Assembly: GCF_009862785.1 (NCBI RefSeq)
Contig: NZ_WWHU01000001.1
Coordinates: 1,178,001-1,242,000 of the forward strand
Source of the DNA: Gordonia sp. SID5947
Lineage (GTDB): Bacteria > Actinomycetota > Actinomycetes > Mycobacteriales > Mycobacteriaceae
Reading direction: 5' to 3'
DNA: 64,000 nucleotides
The stretch's first letter is position 1; every line of letters begins with the position of its first letter. The position numbers and the translations under genes were made by a program. This document shows positions 16,473 to 26,607 of this stretch, piece by piece. The notes below the pieces were generated by a model. That model made no database searches. It was not told the DNA's origin and saw only the letters and a list, made by a program, of their open reading frames with translations.

Positions 16473-17730
16473 GGGGGTCCTCCGGATCGAGTCCGTGTAG
16501 CGGATACACCGCACGGCGAGTGGCCAGGATCGCGCGATCGGTCTGACGTTGCGCGGAGGCGGTGATCCCCTCCGGCGGCTCTTGGCCCGTGTCGCCGTCC
16601 CACGCCACATATCCGACGTCTCCCCCGTCGCCCATGACCCTCACCGGGGCCTGAGAATAATCCGAGTGGACCTGTTCGGCGATCTGTTCTGCTGTGGCAC
16701 ACCAGGATTCGTTGATGGTCGTGTCCACGTCGACGTCCCGATCGACGACGATCCCGATGAGGTGGGCCCAGCTACGAGGGACGACGTTGACGACGCCGTA
16801 GCCGCCCCCGCCGACAGCGATCCACCGCCCGTCGCAGTACTTGTCGGCAAAGCCGCGCATGGCTTGCATCGCCGCGCGCTGGCCGTCGACCGTCAAGGCC
16901 AGATCGGTCAAGGGATCGGCACGGTGGCTGTCGACACCGCATTGGCTGATCAGGATCTGCGGACGGAACTGTTCGAGGACCGACGGCACCACGGCGTGGA
17001 AGGCCCGCAGCCACAACCGATCGCTGACGTCGGGCATCAGGGCGACGTTGACCGCCGAGCCTTGAGCGGTCTCGTCGCCCACCTCGGTCGGCCACCCGGT
17101 GCCGGGCCACAGTGTGGCCGGATGTTGGTGCAACGAGACGGTCAGCACGCGCGGATCGGCGGCGAACTCCACCTGGACCCCGTCCCCGTGGTGCGCGTCG
17201 ACGTCGACGTAGGCGATCCGGTCGTACCCGTTCTCGAGCAGCCATCTGATGGCGATCGCGCAGTCGTTGTAGATACAGAAGCCGGCCGCCCTCGCCTTCA
17301 TGGCGTGATGCATGCCGCCGCCGATGTTCACCGCGCGCCGCACCGACCCGGACGCCACCGCCTGCGCCGCGGCGAGCGTCCCGCCGACCAGCAGGCGGGC
17401 TGCCTCATGCATCCCGTCGAACACCGGGTTGTCGGAATCCCCCAGCCCGAAGAGCCGCTCGAGCAACGGGCCCGACAGGGATGCCGTGCCGGATCCGACC
17501 GCGCGTACCGCGTCGATGTACTCGGTGGAATGCACCACCGTCAGAGCCGAGTCGTCGATCTGGAGTGGCGCGCGGCTGTCGATGCCGTCGAGGACACCGA
17601 GGCTCTGGGCCAACGTCATCGTCAGAGCGAGACGGACCGGGTTCATCGGGTGGGTGTGGGCCCACTTGTACGACAGGAAGTCCTCGCTCCAGATGACTGC
17701 CGCCGCTTCATCGCTCGTCGTCCGCGTCAC
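16465..17730 (-). CDS. acuC: Acetoin utilization-type class I deacetylase AcuC
   Basis: A 421-residue arginase/HDAC-fold lysine deacetylase. The catalytic His pair is in GGGMHHA (141-142), the zinc site in DVDAHHGDG (D178, H180) and the second Asp ligand in GVDSHRADPL; GGGGYG closes the pocket. In Bacillus, AcuC removes acetyl groups from acetyl-CoA synthetase and counters the acetyltransferase AcuA. Here the downstream gene is a GNAT fused to an acyl-CoA ligase, so eraser and likely writer share one transcript. The C-terminal 60 residues are less conserved. Confidence 0.93.
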   Translation of the reverse strand: MTRTTSDEAAAVIWSEDFLSYKWAHTHPMNPVRLALTMTLAQSLGVLDGIDSRAPLQIDDSALTVVHSTEYIDAVRAVGSGTASLSGPLLERLFGLGDSDNPVFDGMHEAARLLVGGTLAAAQAVASGSVRRAVNIGGGMHHAMKARAAGFCIYNDCAIAIRWLLENGYDRIAYVDVDAHHGDGVQVEFAADPRVLTVSLHQHPATLWPGTGWPTEVGDETAQGSAVNVALMPDVSDRLWLRAFHAVVPSVLEQFRPQILISQCGVDSHRADPLTDLALTVDGQRAAMQAMRGFADKYCDGRWIAVGGGGYGVVNVVPRSWAHLIGIVVDRDVDVDTTINESWCATAEQIAEQVHSDYSQAPVRVMGDGGDVGYVAWDGDTGQEPPEGITASAQRQTDRAILATRRAVYPLHGLDPEDPRD

Positions 17731-17890
17731 GACCTCAGGCTAGTGGTTTCCGGTGGCCGCCGACGTACTTCGTCCACGGCGCGGCAGCAGTGAGGTCGAC
17801 CGACGTGCCCATACGCGTGTCGTCTGACACGCGCAAGGGTCGCATGGCCTGATCAGGGTACCCTTGGCCTAGACGAAGGGACTGCGCACC

Positions 17891-18574
17891 GTGAACGATC
17901 TGGTTGACACCACAGAGATGTACTTGCGGACGATCTACGACCTCGAAGAGGAAGGGATCGTCCCCCTCCGCGCCCGTATCGCCGAACGGCTGGAGCAGAG
18001 TGGCCCGACCGTCTCGCAGACGGTGGCCCGGATGGAACGCGACGGCCTGTTGCACGTCGCGGGCGACCGGCACCTCGAACTCACCGAACGAGGCCGTGAC
18101 CTCGCCGTGGCGGTGATGCGCAAGCATCGCCTGGCCGAGCGGCTGCTGGTGGATGTCATCGGGATGCCCTGGGATCAGGTGCACGAGGAGGCCTGCCGCT
18201 GGGAGCACGTGATGAGCGAGAACGTCGAGCGGCGTCTGCTCACCGTCCTCGACAACCCCACCACGTCCCCGTACGGGAATCCGATTCCCGGTCTGGAACT
18301 TCTGGGCGCCGAGCAGGCGCAGCTCACCGACGGCGCCACCCGTCTGTCCGATCTACCGCAGGGTGAGCCGGTCGTCGTGATCGTGCGCCGACTGTCCGAG
18401 CATGCCCAGTCCGATCAGGCGCTGATCAGCGAACTGCGGGACGCAGGCGTGGTGCCCAACGCGCGTGTCACGGTCACCATCAACCGCGAGAAGGCGATGG
18501 TCAACTCGCCCGGCCACGACGGTCTCGAACTGTCGGAGGAGATGGCCCACTCCGTCTTCGTCGACAAGGTCTGA
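17891..18574 (+). CDS. ideR: Iron-dependent regulator IdeR (DtxR family)
   Basis: A 227-residue Fe2+-activated repressor of siderophore genes and activator of iron storage. The first 140 residues are almost identical to mycobacterial IdeR: winged helix (ARIAERLEQSGPTVSQTVARMERDGLL), then dimer and metal domain with AVMRKHRLAERLLVDVIGMPWDQVHEEACRWEHVMSENVERRL, which carries metal-binding Met, Cys, Glu and His residues. An SH3-like C-terminal domain follows. GTG 17891 matches the family start MN-LVDTTEMYL. I see no clear iron box upstream. Confidence 0.96.
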   Translation: MNDLVDTTEMYLRTIYDLEEEGIVPLRARIAERLEQSGPTVSQTVARMERDGLLHVAGDRHLELTERGRDLAVAVMRKHRLAERLLVDVIGMPWDQVHEEACRWEHVMSENVERRLLTVLDNPTTSPYGNPIPGLELLGAEQAQLTDGATRLSDLPQGEPVVVIVRRLSEHAQSDQALISELRDAGVVPNARVTVTINREKAMVNSPGHDGLELSEEMAHSVFVDKV

Positions 18575-18575
18575 G

Positions 18576-19742
18576 TCAGCCCGCCTCGAGCTCCGATGTC
18601 GGCGCAGGCATCGGGACCCCGAGCGAATGGGCGATCTCGTAGCTCTGGTCGAGCATTCCGCGGAGCATCCGCGGTGGCATGCCACCGCGGAGCGCGCTGT
18701 CGAGCAACACGGCCAACGACCATTCCGGGTCGGCCGCGAGAGCGCAGTCGAGTGCGACGCCGGCATATCCTCCCTCTCCGTTGATGTAGTGGAGATGTGC
18801 CAGCAGGGTTGCCGCGCTCGCCCGCTGCGAGCCGGTCAGACGCCGCGCCAGCTCCCGCCACAGCATCTCGGCGGCGTACCGGAGATCGGTCGCGGCGAGG
18901 GCCAGCGCCGCATCCCGGACCGGCAGTCGGGTCAGCGCGGTTCCGAGCATGGAGACCGTCGCGCAATCGAGTTGGCGTGGCCCGGGTTGTCGTGCTCGGG
19001 TCTCCTGCGACCCGGCCGCCGACGGCATGGTGGTGATCACCTGCTCGACGAGGCCGCGGAGGAGTCCGCCGTCGGTGAGCGACTCGGCTGGGCGCCCGGA
19101 CGGGACGTCGCCGCGCTCCGAGCCGGTGACGCTGCCCACCGCGCAGTCGGTCCCCGCGCAGTGGTCGAGCGGCGTCAGCATGGCCGCCATGTCCGCGCGA
19201 CGTGCGAGCACACGCCGACCGGTGGTCACCGCGTGATGCACTGCGGTCGGACTGGTGTTGGGGTTGCCAAGCCGGCCGCGCGGCGATGACGACGGGGCGA
19301 TCGGCGGCGTGCGGGGGCCGGCCATCTGCGGGCGCGGGTCCCACACCCGCTGCCATCGCGCGCCGTCGGCGAACTCCGGCACCACGAATCCCGCAGCGAT
19401 GCCACCGGTCTCGACGAACCGGCGATCGGCGACGGCGAACACCCGCCGGTACCGGTCGTCGCCGGGCAGGAAGCGATCATCGGCGATGACGGCGACCACG
19501 GCGCGGATCTCGTTGCGTACACACACGTTGGCGAGATCGCCGAACAACGACGTCAGGGCCGGAATCGCCTCGCCGGCCTCGTCGAGGACCAGATCGTGAC
19601 GCATCGCGGTGCGGACCACGTGCGGGTCGTCGCCGAAGGCGACCAGGATGAAGGATCGGTCGGGGATGAAGCCGAGCAACCCCGGCACCGCCGTCAGGAG
19701 CGTGGATGGGGCCAGGGATCGGGCGTTGCTGGATGAAGGCAT
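18576..19742 (-). CDS. DUF4192 family protein
   Basis: A 388-residue protein with the family opening LLTAVPGLLGFIPDRSFILVAFGDD and an alpha-helical second half (LALAATDLRYAAEMLWRELARRL, LLAHLHYINGEGGYAGVALDCALAADPEWSLAVLL). DUF4192 proteins occur near ideR in many Actinobacteria. Function is unknown; no catalytic motif is recognisable. ATG 19742 is chosen because upstream in-frame codons do not resemble the family. It converges on ideR with one base between the stops. Confidence 0.85.
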   Translation of the reverse strand: MPSSSNARSLAPSTLLTAVPGLLGFIPDRSFILVAFGDDPHVVRTAMRHDLVLDEAGEAIPALTSLFGDLANVCVRNEIRAVVAVIADDRFLPGDDRYRRVFAVADRRFVETGGIAAGFVVPEFADGARWQRVWDPRPQMAGPRTPPIAPSSSPRGRLGNPNTSPTAVHHAVTTGRRVLARRADMAAMLTPLDHCAGTDCAVGSVTGSERGDVPSGRPAESLTDGGLLRGLVEQVITTMPSAAGSQETRARQPGPRQLDCATVSMLGTALTRLPVRDAALALAATDLRYAAEMLWRELARRLTGSQRASAATLLAHLHYINGEGGYAGVALDCALAADPEWSLAVLLDSALRGGMPPRMLRGMLDQSYEIAHSLGVPMPAPTSELEAG

Positions 19743-19888
19743 GCGGTCAATCGTCGGATGGGCCACCGGCTCACCACGCGCAACCGCCTCCCGCAACCGC
19801 CCGTTGAGGGCTGGTTGTCCACAAGCCCGCGAAGTTCCACAGATCACGCAGGCGCGATGCGGACAGTGCTGCGACGTTCAGCGTCGGG

Positions 19889-20566
19889 TCATCCGAACGC
19901 CGCGTCGACCGCCTTGTCGAAGAGCGACGCGAGTTGGTCACTCTCTCGGGCCGACATCGGTTCCGCGCCCTGCCGGCGGTACTCGACGGTGACCCGGACT
20001 CCGCTGTGTTGCGCCATCAGGGTCGTCGTCCCGGTCGTCAGCGCTGACGATCCGACATTGCCCGTCGCGATCTGCCTGCGCAGAGCGGCAGTGTCGACCG
20101 ACTGTTTCCGCGGGGCCGCCAGCACCTGAACGGTCACCAGCGACGTGGCGGTCGGGGCGGAACCCGAGATCACCCGTGGACAATTCCTCGCCTGGGTGGT
20201 CACGTCGGCCAGCGACCTGCCGGCACGGGTCACCGCAGAGGTGAAGGTCGCCGTCGAGTTGTCGGGGTCCGGGCCCACCAGCACCGCTGCACCGTCGGCG
20301 GGCAGGCCGACGGGCGTGCACTGCGGTGGCGTCACCGACCCGTGGAGGGGATGTCCGGTGAGATCGGCCAGAGCGGCCGGCACCGCGGGCTGAGGCACCC
20401 GACTCGCCGATCCACCCGGGAAATCCGATGCCGCCACCGAGTCGTGCGAGAGATCTGCCGCTCCCGCGACTCCCTCTCCGTCCACCGTGCACCCGGAAGC
20501 CACGAGAATCGCTGTCCCGACCAGCATCGGGGCGAGCACGACGGGACGTCGTTTCTGATGCCTCAT
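19889..20566 (-). CDS. Secreted lipoprotein of unknown function
   Basis: A 225-residue protein with a basic start (MRHQKRRP), hydrophobic stretch and lipobox LVASGC with lipidation Cys at about 26, so it is probably anchored to the outer face of the membrane. The mature part has two conserved-looking Cys (PPQCTPVG and ARNCPRV) that may form a disulfide, and ends in a helical segment. It resembles the small sensor-like DUF3558/DUF5642 lipoproteins of Mycobacteriales, but I cannot assign it to a family. ATG 20566 is supported by the signal peptide. Confidence 0.7.
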   Translation of the reverse strand: MRHQKRRPVVLAPMLVGTAILVASGCTVDGEGVAGAADLSHDSVAASDFPGGSASRVPQPAVPAALADLTGHPLHGSVTPPQCTPVGLPADGAAVLVGPDPDNSTATFTSAVTRAGRSLADVTTQARNCPRVISGSAPTATSLVTVQVLAAPRKQSVDTAALRRQIATGNVGSSALTTGTTTLMAQHSGVRVTVEYRRQGAEPMSARESDQLASLFDKAVDAAFG

Positions 20567-20764
20567 GGTTGTGGTCACAAGGGCATACTGTGCCATCGAC
20601 GAGCGCGGGTCCGGCGCACCGACACCCGGCGAATCCGGAGCGGCGGGAATCGAGTCTGCCGCGGAGTTGTTGACACAGGAGAACAGCGCATCGATCTGCG
20701 AAATTGGCCCTGCCGGCCGCTGATGCGCGAGAATCGACAGACATACGACGAGGAGGGACGACCC

Positions 20765-21742
20765 ATGGACGAGCGGCCCGCCGAGAACAGTTCGCTGTAC
20801 TCGCTGGAGTTCCCCGCGCCCCAGGTCTCGAATGACGAGGGCACCGGACCGGTGCTGCTCCACGCCCTCGAGGGGTTTGCGGACGCAGGACATGCTGTTG
20901 CGCTGGCAGCGCGGCATCTGCGCGATGCGTTCGATTCGGAACTGGTTGCGACGTTTTCCACCGATGAACTGATCGACTACCGGTCGCGTCGACCGACGAT
21001 CACCTTCAGCGGTGACAAGTTCACCGATGTCGAGATGCCATCGCTGACCATGCACGCGATCCGCGACACCGCGGGGCGACCGTTCCTGCTGCTCGCGGGT
21101 TCCGAGCCCGATCTTCGCTGGGAGCAGTTCGTCGAGGCGGTGCGCCGCCTGGCGGAGCGCTTCGGGGTGACCGACGTCATCGGCCTCAACGCCATTCCGA
21201 TGGCGGTCCCGCACACCCGCCCGCCGTCGATCACCGCCCACGGGAGCGATCCGGATCGGCTCGGCGATCTGCCGCGGTGGGGCTCGGCGATGAAGTTGCC
21301 CGCCAGCGCTTCGATGCTGCTGGAATTGCGGATGAGCGAACACGAGCACCGCGCCGCTGGACTGTCCGTCCATGTGCCGCACTACTTGTCGCAGACCGAC
21401 TATCCGGCGGCCTCCGCCCGACTGCTCGACGCGGTCGGCGAGTTGACCGGCCTCCAACTGCCGGTCACCGCCCTGGAGAACGCAGCGGAGAAGGTCCGCA
21501 CGCAGATCGACAGCGAGGTGTCGGGCAATTCCGAGATCGAGTCGGTGGTCGCTGCGCTGGAAACGCAGTACGACACCTTCACCCAGGCTCAGGAGGAACG
21601 CGCATCACTCCTCGCGGCCGAAGAGGATCTGCCGAGCGGTGAAGAACTGGGCGCCGAACTCGAACGGTTCCTCGCCGAGCAGGTGCGCGACGGCGGCGAT
21701 CCCGACGGCGGCGAGGCGGGCGGCCCCCCATCCCCGATGTGA
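20765..21742 (+). CDS. PAC2 family protein
   Basis: A 325-residue protein of the PAC2 fold, named after the eukaryotic proteasome-assembly chaperone. Typical stretches: VLLHALEGFADAGHAVALAARHL, FSGDKFTDVEMPSLTMHAI, LLLAGSEPDLRWEQFVEAVRRLAERFGVTDVIGLNAIPMAVPHTRP and HVPHYLSQTDYPAASARLL. Actinobacterial PAC2 proteins (Rv2714 type) sit near ideR and are proposed, not proven, to relate to the proteasome or to form a separate trimeric enzyme-like fold. AGGAGGGA stands just before ATG 20765. The stop overlaps the next start by four bases. Confidence 0.9.
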   Translation: MDERPAENSSLYSLEFPAPQVSNDEGTGPVLLHALEGFADAGHAVALAARHLRDAFDSELVATFSTDELIDYRSRRPTITFSGDKFTDVEMPSLTMHAIRDTAGRPFLLLAGSEPDLRWEQFVEAVRRLAERFGVTDVIGLNAIPMAVPHTRPPSITAHGSDPDRLGDLPRWGSAMKLPASASMLLELRMSEHEHRAAGLSVHVPHYLSQTDYPAASARLLDAVGELTGLQLPVTALENAAEKVRTQIDSEVSGNSEIESVVAALETQYDTFTQAQEERASLLAAEEDLPSGEELGAELERFLAEQVRDGGDPDGGEAGGPPSPM

Positions 21743-23844
21743 GCGCGGCGCCGGGGTCGGTGCTGACCCCGGTGGCCGACGAGGACACCGCGTTCGACAC
21801 GTTCACCGACTGGTGGAACGACCGGGGCATCGAGTTGTACCCGCACCAGGAAGAGTCTCTTCTCGAGCTCATCGCCGGCAACAACGTGATCCTGGCGACA
21901 CCCACCGGCTCGGGTAAGTCACTCGTCGCCGCAGGCGCGATCCATTTCGCGCGATGCCGCGGCGAGCGTGTCTATTACACCGCGCCCATCAAGGCGTTGG
22001 TGAGCGAGAAGTTCTTCGAGTTGTGTGCGATGTTCGGAGCGGCATCGGTGGGACTGGTGACCGGCGATGCGGCGGTCAACGCCGACGCACCGATCGTCTG
22101 CGCAACCGCCGAGATCGTCGCCAATCTCGCACTCCGTGACGGCACGCGCAGCGACATCGGCACTCTCGTCGCCGACGAGTTCCACTATTACGGTGAGGCC
22201 GACCGGGGCTGGGCCTGGCAGGTGCCGCTCATCGAGTTGCCGCACACGCAGTTTCTGCTGATGTCGGCAACACTCGGCGACGTCTCGTTCTTCGTCGACG
22301 ATCTCCAGCGCCGCACCGGGCGCCCGACAACGGCGATCACCGGCACCGACCGACCGGTACCGCTCGAGCACACATATGCGATGACACCCGTCCACGAGAC
22401 CATCGAGAACCTGATCTCCGCGGGTCGCGCCCCTGTCTACGTGGTGCACTTCACCCAGGCATCGGCGGTGGAACGCGCACAGGCCCTGCTGTCGGCCAAG
22501 ATCGCCGACAAGGCCGAGAAGGCCCTCATTGCCGAGGCGATCGGCGACTTCCGTTTCCACACCGGATTCGGTGCCACCCTTTCCAAGCTGCTGCGCTCGG
22601 GCATCGGCGTACACCACGCCGGGATGCTGCCGCGCTATCGTCGGCTCGTGGAACGTCTTGCGCAGCAAGGACTCCTCAAGGTCGTCGCCGGCACCGACAC
22701 CCTCGGTGTCGGGATCAACGTGCCGATCCGCACCGTCCTGTTCGCGGGGTTGAGCAAATACGACGGCACCCGGGTCCGGCGTCTGCGCGCGCGTGAGTTC
22801 CATCAGATCGCCGGGCGGGCCGGTCGCGCCGGATTCGACAGCGTGGGTTATGTGGTCGTCCAGGCGCCCGAGCACGATGTCGACAACGCACGCGCGGTGG
22901 CGAAGGCGGGTGACGATCCCAAGAAGCTCCGCAAACTGGTCCGCAAGAAGGCACCCGAGGGTTTCGTGTCCTGGGGCGAGAAGACCTTCACCCAACTCAT
23001 CGACGCACCCGACGAACCTCTGCGGTCACATTTCCGGATGACCACCGCCATCCTCATGGAAGTGCTTGCGCGGCCGGGTGACTGCTTCGCGGCTCTCCGA
23101 CATCTCCTGGAGGAGAACCACGAGCCGCGCAACCGGCAGCTCCGCCACATCCGGCACACCATCGAGCTCTACCGCGGCCTGCGTGAGTCGGGCATCGTCG
23201 TGCAACTCGACACACCCGGCCCGGACGGCAAGAACGTCGCGATGTCGGTCGACATGCCGGAGAACTTCGCGCTCACCAACCCGCTGTCGTCGTTCGCGCT
23301 GGCCGCCTTCGAGATTCTCGACCCGGACTCGGCAACCTACTCACTCGACGTGTTGTCCATCCTCGAGTCCACTCTCGACGATCCTCGACCCCTCCTGTTC
23401 GCACAGCGCAAGGTCGCTCGCGACGCCGCGATCGCCGAGATGAAGGCAGACGGCGTCGAATACGAAGAACGCATGGCGCGGTTGGAAGAGATCACGTGGC
23501 CCCGTCCACTCGCCGACGAGATCGAGTTCGCGTTCGGCGTCTACCGACGCGGCCATCCGTGGGTGGCGTCCTACCCGCCGTCACCGAAGTCGGTGCTCCG
23601 CGAGATGCTGGAACGGTCGATGACGTTCACCGAGCTGATCTCCGCCTATGGCCTCGCCAGGAGCGAGGGCGTCCTGCTGCGATACTTGTCCGACTGCTAT
23701 CGAGTTCTGCGACAAGGACTTCCGACTGCCGTGAGCACACCTGAAGTGGTCGAGATCACCGAGCGGGTGGGCGCCATGGTCCGTGAGGTCGACTCCAGCC
23801 TGGTCGACGAATGGGAGCAACTCACTCAGGTCGGTATGGAATAG
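21739..23844 (+). CDS. DUF3516-type DEAD/DEAH-box helicase
   Basis: A 701-residue Ski2/HelY-like SF2 helicase. Motifs: Walker A TPTGSGKS (about 55), motif Ia [12 protein letters not shown], motif [10 protein letters not shown] (about 145), motif [11 protein letters not shown], motif [20 protein letters not shown] and motif [17 protein letters not shown]. The C-terminal 270 residues match the actinobacterial DUF3516 region. Such helicases are thought to remodel RNA or DNA. GTG 21739 lies in the GTGA overlap with the PAC2 stop, so translation is coupled and the products probably act in one process, which is not described. Confidence 0.9.
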   Translation: MSAAPGSVLTPVADEDTAFDTFTDWWNDRGIELYPHQEESLLELIAGNNVILATPTGSGKSLVAAGAIHFARCRGERVYYTAPIKALVSEKFFELCAMFGAASVGLVTGDAAVNADAPIVCATAEIVANLALRDGTRSDIGTLVADEFHYYGEADRGWAWQVPLIELPHTQFLLMSATLGDVSFFVDDLQRRTGRPTTAITGTDRPVPLEHTYAMTPVHETIENLISAGRAPVYVVHFTQASAVERAQALLSAKIADKAEKALIAEAIGDFRFHTGFGATLSKLLRSGIGVHHAGMLPRYRRLVERLAQQGLLKVVAGTDTLGVGINVPIRTVLFAGLSKYDGTRVRRLRAREFHQIAGRAGRAGFDSVGYVVVQAPEHDVDNARAVAKAGDDPKKLRKLVRKKAPEGFVSWGEKTFTQLIDAPDEPLRSHFRMTTAILMEVLARPGDCFAALRHLLEENHEPRNRQLRHIRHTIELYRGLRESGIVVQLDTPGPDGKNVAMSVDMPENFALTNPLSSFALAAFEILDPDSATYSLDVLSILESTLDDPRPLLFAQRKVARDAAIAEMKADGVEYEERMARLEEITWPRPLADEIEFAFGVYRRGHPWVASYPPSPKSVLREMLERSMTFTELISAYGLARSEGVLLRYLSDCYRVLRQGLPTAVSTPEVVEITERVGAMVREVDSSLVDEWEQLTQVGME

Positions 23845-23873
23845 TCGAGTCCACCGACCACGTTGGAGGAGAC

Positions 23874-24311
23874 ATGCCACTCACCGGAGAGTACGAACCC
23901 AGCCCGGCGGATTGGGCCACGGATCAGGTCCGCGAATACGAGGCGTCGAACGGCACCGCGGCAACGACGATGCAGGGCAAACCTGTCGTGATCCTCACCT
24001 CGGTCGGCCGTAAGACGGGCAAACTCCGCAAGACACCGCTGATGCGGGTCGAACACGATGGCGACTACGCGGTCGTCGCCTCGTTGGGCGGTGCCCCGAA
24101 GCATCCCGTCTGGTATTGGAATCTCGTCGCCGAGCCGCATGTGGAACTTCGCGACGGGGAGAAGGTCGGCGACTACACCGCACGCGAGGTCACCGGCGAA
24201 GAACGTGAGACCTGGTGGGCACGAGCCGTCGAGGCATGGCCCGACTACGCCGAATACCAGACAAAGACCGACCGTGTCATCCCGGTGTTCGTCCTCGAAC
24301 CCCGCAGCTGA
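23874..24311 (+). CDS. Deazaflavin (F420)-dependent nitroreductase family protein
   Basis: A 145-residue split-barrel protein of the Ddn family, with the signature [52 protein letters not shown]. Family members use reduced coenzyme F420 to reduce quinones, nitroaromatics and other hydrides acceptors. GGAGGAG precedes ATG 23874. It follows the helicase gene by 30 bases and may belong to the same transcript. Substrate unknown. Confidence 0.9.
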   Translation: MPLTGEYEPSPADWATDQVREYEASNGTAATTMQGKPVVILTSVGRKTGKLRKTPLMRVEHDGDYAVVASLGGAPKHPVWYWNLVAEPHVELRDGEKVGDYTAREVTGEERETWWARAVEAWPDYAEYQTKTDRVIPVFVLEPRS

Positions 24312-24395
24312 GATCCGGCCGTCTGAATCGTTCGACCATGGTAGGTGGGACCGCATGGCTCCTGGTCGACCGTCGTACCGGCGCCGCGCGGCCGA

Positions 24396-25328
24396 TCAGC
24401 TCCGCCGTGCCGCGCCGGCCGCGACGACGAGATCGGTTATGACGCCGGCGAGCGTGTGAAACACGTCTGCCCGGCGCGTCGAGTCTCTGTACACCAGCCC
24501 GACCTCCCGGCCCGGCCGCGGTCTCGCGAACGTCGCGGTGGCCAGATGCCCGCCGTCGGTCTCGACCGCTACCGCGGTCTGCGGGATCAGGGTGACCCCG
24601 AGCCCACCCTCCACGCATTGCACGGCGGTCGCCAGCGACGCCGCCCTCGTCTGTCCCACGTCCGGCCGGACACCGGCGAGTCGACACACCTCCAGCGCCT
24701 GATCGCGTAGGCAATGACCTTCGTCGAGAAGCAGGAGCGGAAGGTCGGCAAGCGATGCCGGGTCCACCCTGCGCCGCCCGGCAAGAGCATGACCGGCCGG
24801 CACCGCGAGGACGAAATCCTCTGTGTACATCGACACCTCGGTCAACCCACGCTCATCGGTGGGCAATGCCACGATGGCCGCGTCGAGTGAGCCCTCTCTC
24901 AACTGCCGAAGCAGACGTGCGGTCCGGTCCTCCACCACCTGAATGCGCAACGCCGGAATTCGTTCCGCGACACCGCGAAGCACCGCCGGAAGGATGTACG
25001 GGGCGACAGTCGGTATCAGACCCAGCCGCATCGGACCGGCGAGCGCATCGCCGTCACCTGACGCCTCGGCAAGTAGCTCGTCGATTGCATCCACGACGGC
25101 AATTGCCTTGGGCAACAACCGCTCTCCCTGCGGGGTCAAGAACACGCGTCGGGTTGTCCGTTCCACGAGTTGCACGCCGAGACCCGACTCCAGTCCCGCC
25201 AGTGCCTGCGACAACGTCGGCTGACTTACCCCCAGATCTGCTGCCGCAGAACCAAAATGGCGTCGATAAGCGACGGCTACGAACGACCGGAGCGCCGCCG
25301 TGGACGGCTGATTACTTCTATTGGCCAT
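24396..25328 (-). CDS. oxyR: Peroxide-sensing LysR-type regulator OxyR
   Basis: A 310-residue LysR regulator. The N-terminal helix-turn-helix (AAADLGVSQPTLSQALAGLESGLG) is followed by a substrate-like domain with the two redox cysteines in DEGHCLRDQALEVC (C206 and C215), the pair that forms the H2O2-induced disulfide in OxyR. It is divergent from ahpC, its classic target. ATG 25328 fits the family N-terminus. Unlike in M. tuberculosis, where oxyR is broken, the gene is intact here. Confidence 0.95.
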   Translation of the reverse strand: MANRSNQPSTAALRSFVAVAYRRHFGSAAADLGVSQPTLSQALAGLESGLGVQLVERTTRRVFLTPQGERLLPKAIAVVDAIDELLAEASGDGDALAGPMRLGLIPTVAPYILPAVLRGVAERIPALRIQVVEDRTARLLRQLREGSLDAAIVALPTDERGLTEVSMYTEDFVLAVPAGHALAGRRRVDPASLADLPLLLLDEGHCLRDQALEVCRLAGVRPDVGQTRAASLATAVQCVEGGLGVTLIPQTAVAVETDGGHLATATFARPRPGREVGLVYRDSTRRADVFHTLAGVITDLVVAAGAARRS

Positions 25329-25361
25329 ACCTATCAATATAGTGCGTATCATCACGTATCA
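25327..25361. promoter_or_regulatory. Candidate OxyR operator between oxyR and ahpC
   Basis: An AT-rich patch next to the oxyR start has the palindrome CTAT-CAAT-ATAG (25331-25342) and two CGTATCA repeats (25345-25351, 25355-25361) exactly ten bases apart. Palindromes on a helical period suit an OxyR tetramer. No footprint is known to me for this species. Confidence 0.5.
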
Positions 25362-25462
25362 CTCTTGCCGAGATTCCGGCACGATGGTGCATGTCTGACG
25401 ACGAAGTGCGTCTTCCGTATGACGCATCACGATGATCGAAACACCAAGGAGCGAAACAGAGC

Positions 25463-26050
25463 ATGGCTTTGCTGACCATCGGCGACCAGTTCCCTGCATA
25501 CAATCTCACCGCGGTCATCGGCGGCGATCTGTCCAAGGTCGACGCCCAGAAGCCCGACGACTACTTCACCACAGTCACCAGCGACGATCATCCCGGGAAG
25601 TGGCGCATCGTCTTCTTCTGGCCCAAGGACTTCACCTTTGTGTGCCCCACCGAGATCGCCGCTTTCGGCAAGCTGAACGACGAGTTCGCCGATCGTGACG
25701 CGCAGGTACTCGGTGCCTCGGTCGACAACGAGTTCGTCCATTTCCAGTGGCGGGCACAGCACGAGGACCTCAAGACCCTCCCCTTCCCCATGTTGAGCGA
25801 CCTCAAGCGCGAACTCGCCTCCGCGGCCGGTGTTCTGAACGCGGATGGAGTGGCCGACCGCGCCACCTTCATCGTCGACCCCAACAATGAGATCCAATTC
25901 GTCTCGGTCACCGCCGGTTCGGTCGGCCGCAACGTCGAGGAGGTGCTCCGCGTCCTGGACGCGCTGCAGTCCGACGAGTTGTGCGCGTGCAACTGGAAGA
26001 AGGGCGACCCGACCATCGACGCGGGCGAACTGCTGACCGCGAGCGTCTGA
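25463..26050 (+). CDS. ahpC: Alkyl hydroperoxide reductase AhpC (peroxiredoxin)
   Basis: A 195-residue 2-Cys peroxiredoxin that reduces H2O2, organic peroxides and peroxynitrite. The peroxidatic Cys is C61 in [11 protein letters not shown]174 and C176 in LCACNWKKG are the resolving and third Cys that mycobacterial AhpC uses with AhpD. AAGGAGCG lies ten bases before ATG 25463. It forms an operon with ahpD, 11 bases downstream, and is divergent from oxyR, so peroxide induction is expected. Confidence 0.97.
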   Translation: MALLTIGDQFPAYNLTAVIGGDLSKVDAQKPDDYFTTVTSDDHPGKWRIVFFWPKDFTFVCPTEIAAFGKLNDEFADRDAQVLGASVDNEFVHFQWRAQHEDLKTLPFPMLSDLKRELASAAGVLNADGVADRATFIVDPNNEIQFVSVTAGSVGRNVEEVLRVLDALQSDELCACNWKKGDPTIDAGELLTASV

Positions 26051-26061
26051 GAGGAGATCGT

Positions 26062-26595
26062 ATGAGCATCGAGAATCTCAAGGAAGCACTGCCCGGCTAC
26101 GCCAAGGATCTCAAGCTGAACCTGGGCTCGATCACCCGCACCACGGCGCTGAGCGAAGATCAGCTGTGGGGCACCCTGTTGTCCACCGCGGCCGCGACGC
26201 GTAATGCCAAGGTGCTGACCGAGATCGCCGACGAGGCAGCCGACACGCTGTCGGCCGAGGCCTACGACGCCGCGCTGGGCGCGACGTCCATCATGGGGAT
26301 GAACAACGTCTTCTACCGCGGCCGCGGATTTCTCGGCGGCAAGTACGACGACCTACGCCCCGGCCTGCGCATGAACATCATCGGCAACCCGGGCGTGGAC
26401 AAGGCACTCTTCGAGTTGTGGTCGTTCGCGGTGTCGTCGATCAACGGTTGTGAGCACTGTGTCGGCGCGCACGAGAACACCCTGCGCGAGGCGGGTGTCG
26501 ACCGTGAGGCCATCTTCGAGGCTCTCAAGGTCGCATCGATCGTCGCCGGTGTGGCCCAGGCGATCGCGACCACCGAGGCTCTCACCGCGGTCTGA
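26062..26595 (+). CDS. ahpD: Alkyl hydroperoxide reductase partner AhpD
   Basis: A 177-residue CMD-fold disulfide reductase that passes electrons from lipoamide proteins to AhpC. The active site CEHCVGAH gives C130, C133 and H137, with Glu residues upstream. GAGGAG precedes ATG 26062. A strong stem-loop follows 12 bases after the stop and closes the ahpCD operon. Confidence 0.96.
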   Translation: MSIENLKEALPGYAKDLKLNLGSITRTTALSEDQLWGTLLSTAAATRNAKVLTEIADEAADTLSAEAYDAALGATSIMGMNNVFYRGRGFLGGKYDDLRPGLRMNIIGNPGVDKALFELWSFAVSSINGCEHCVGAHENTLREAGVDREAIFEALKVASIVAGVAQAIATTEALTAV

Positions 26596-26607
26596 CGCGC
26601 CACACAG

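Noticed and set aside
17731..17890. IdeR iron box or DtxR operator before ideR
   Set aside because: No TTAGG-type inverted repeat with acceptable match was seen.
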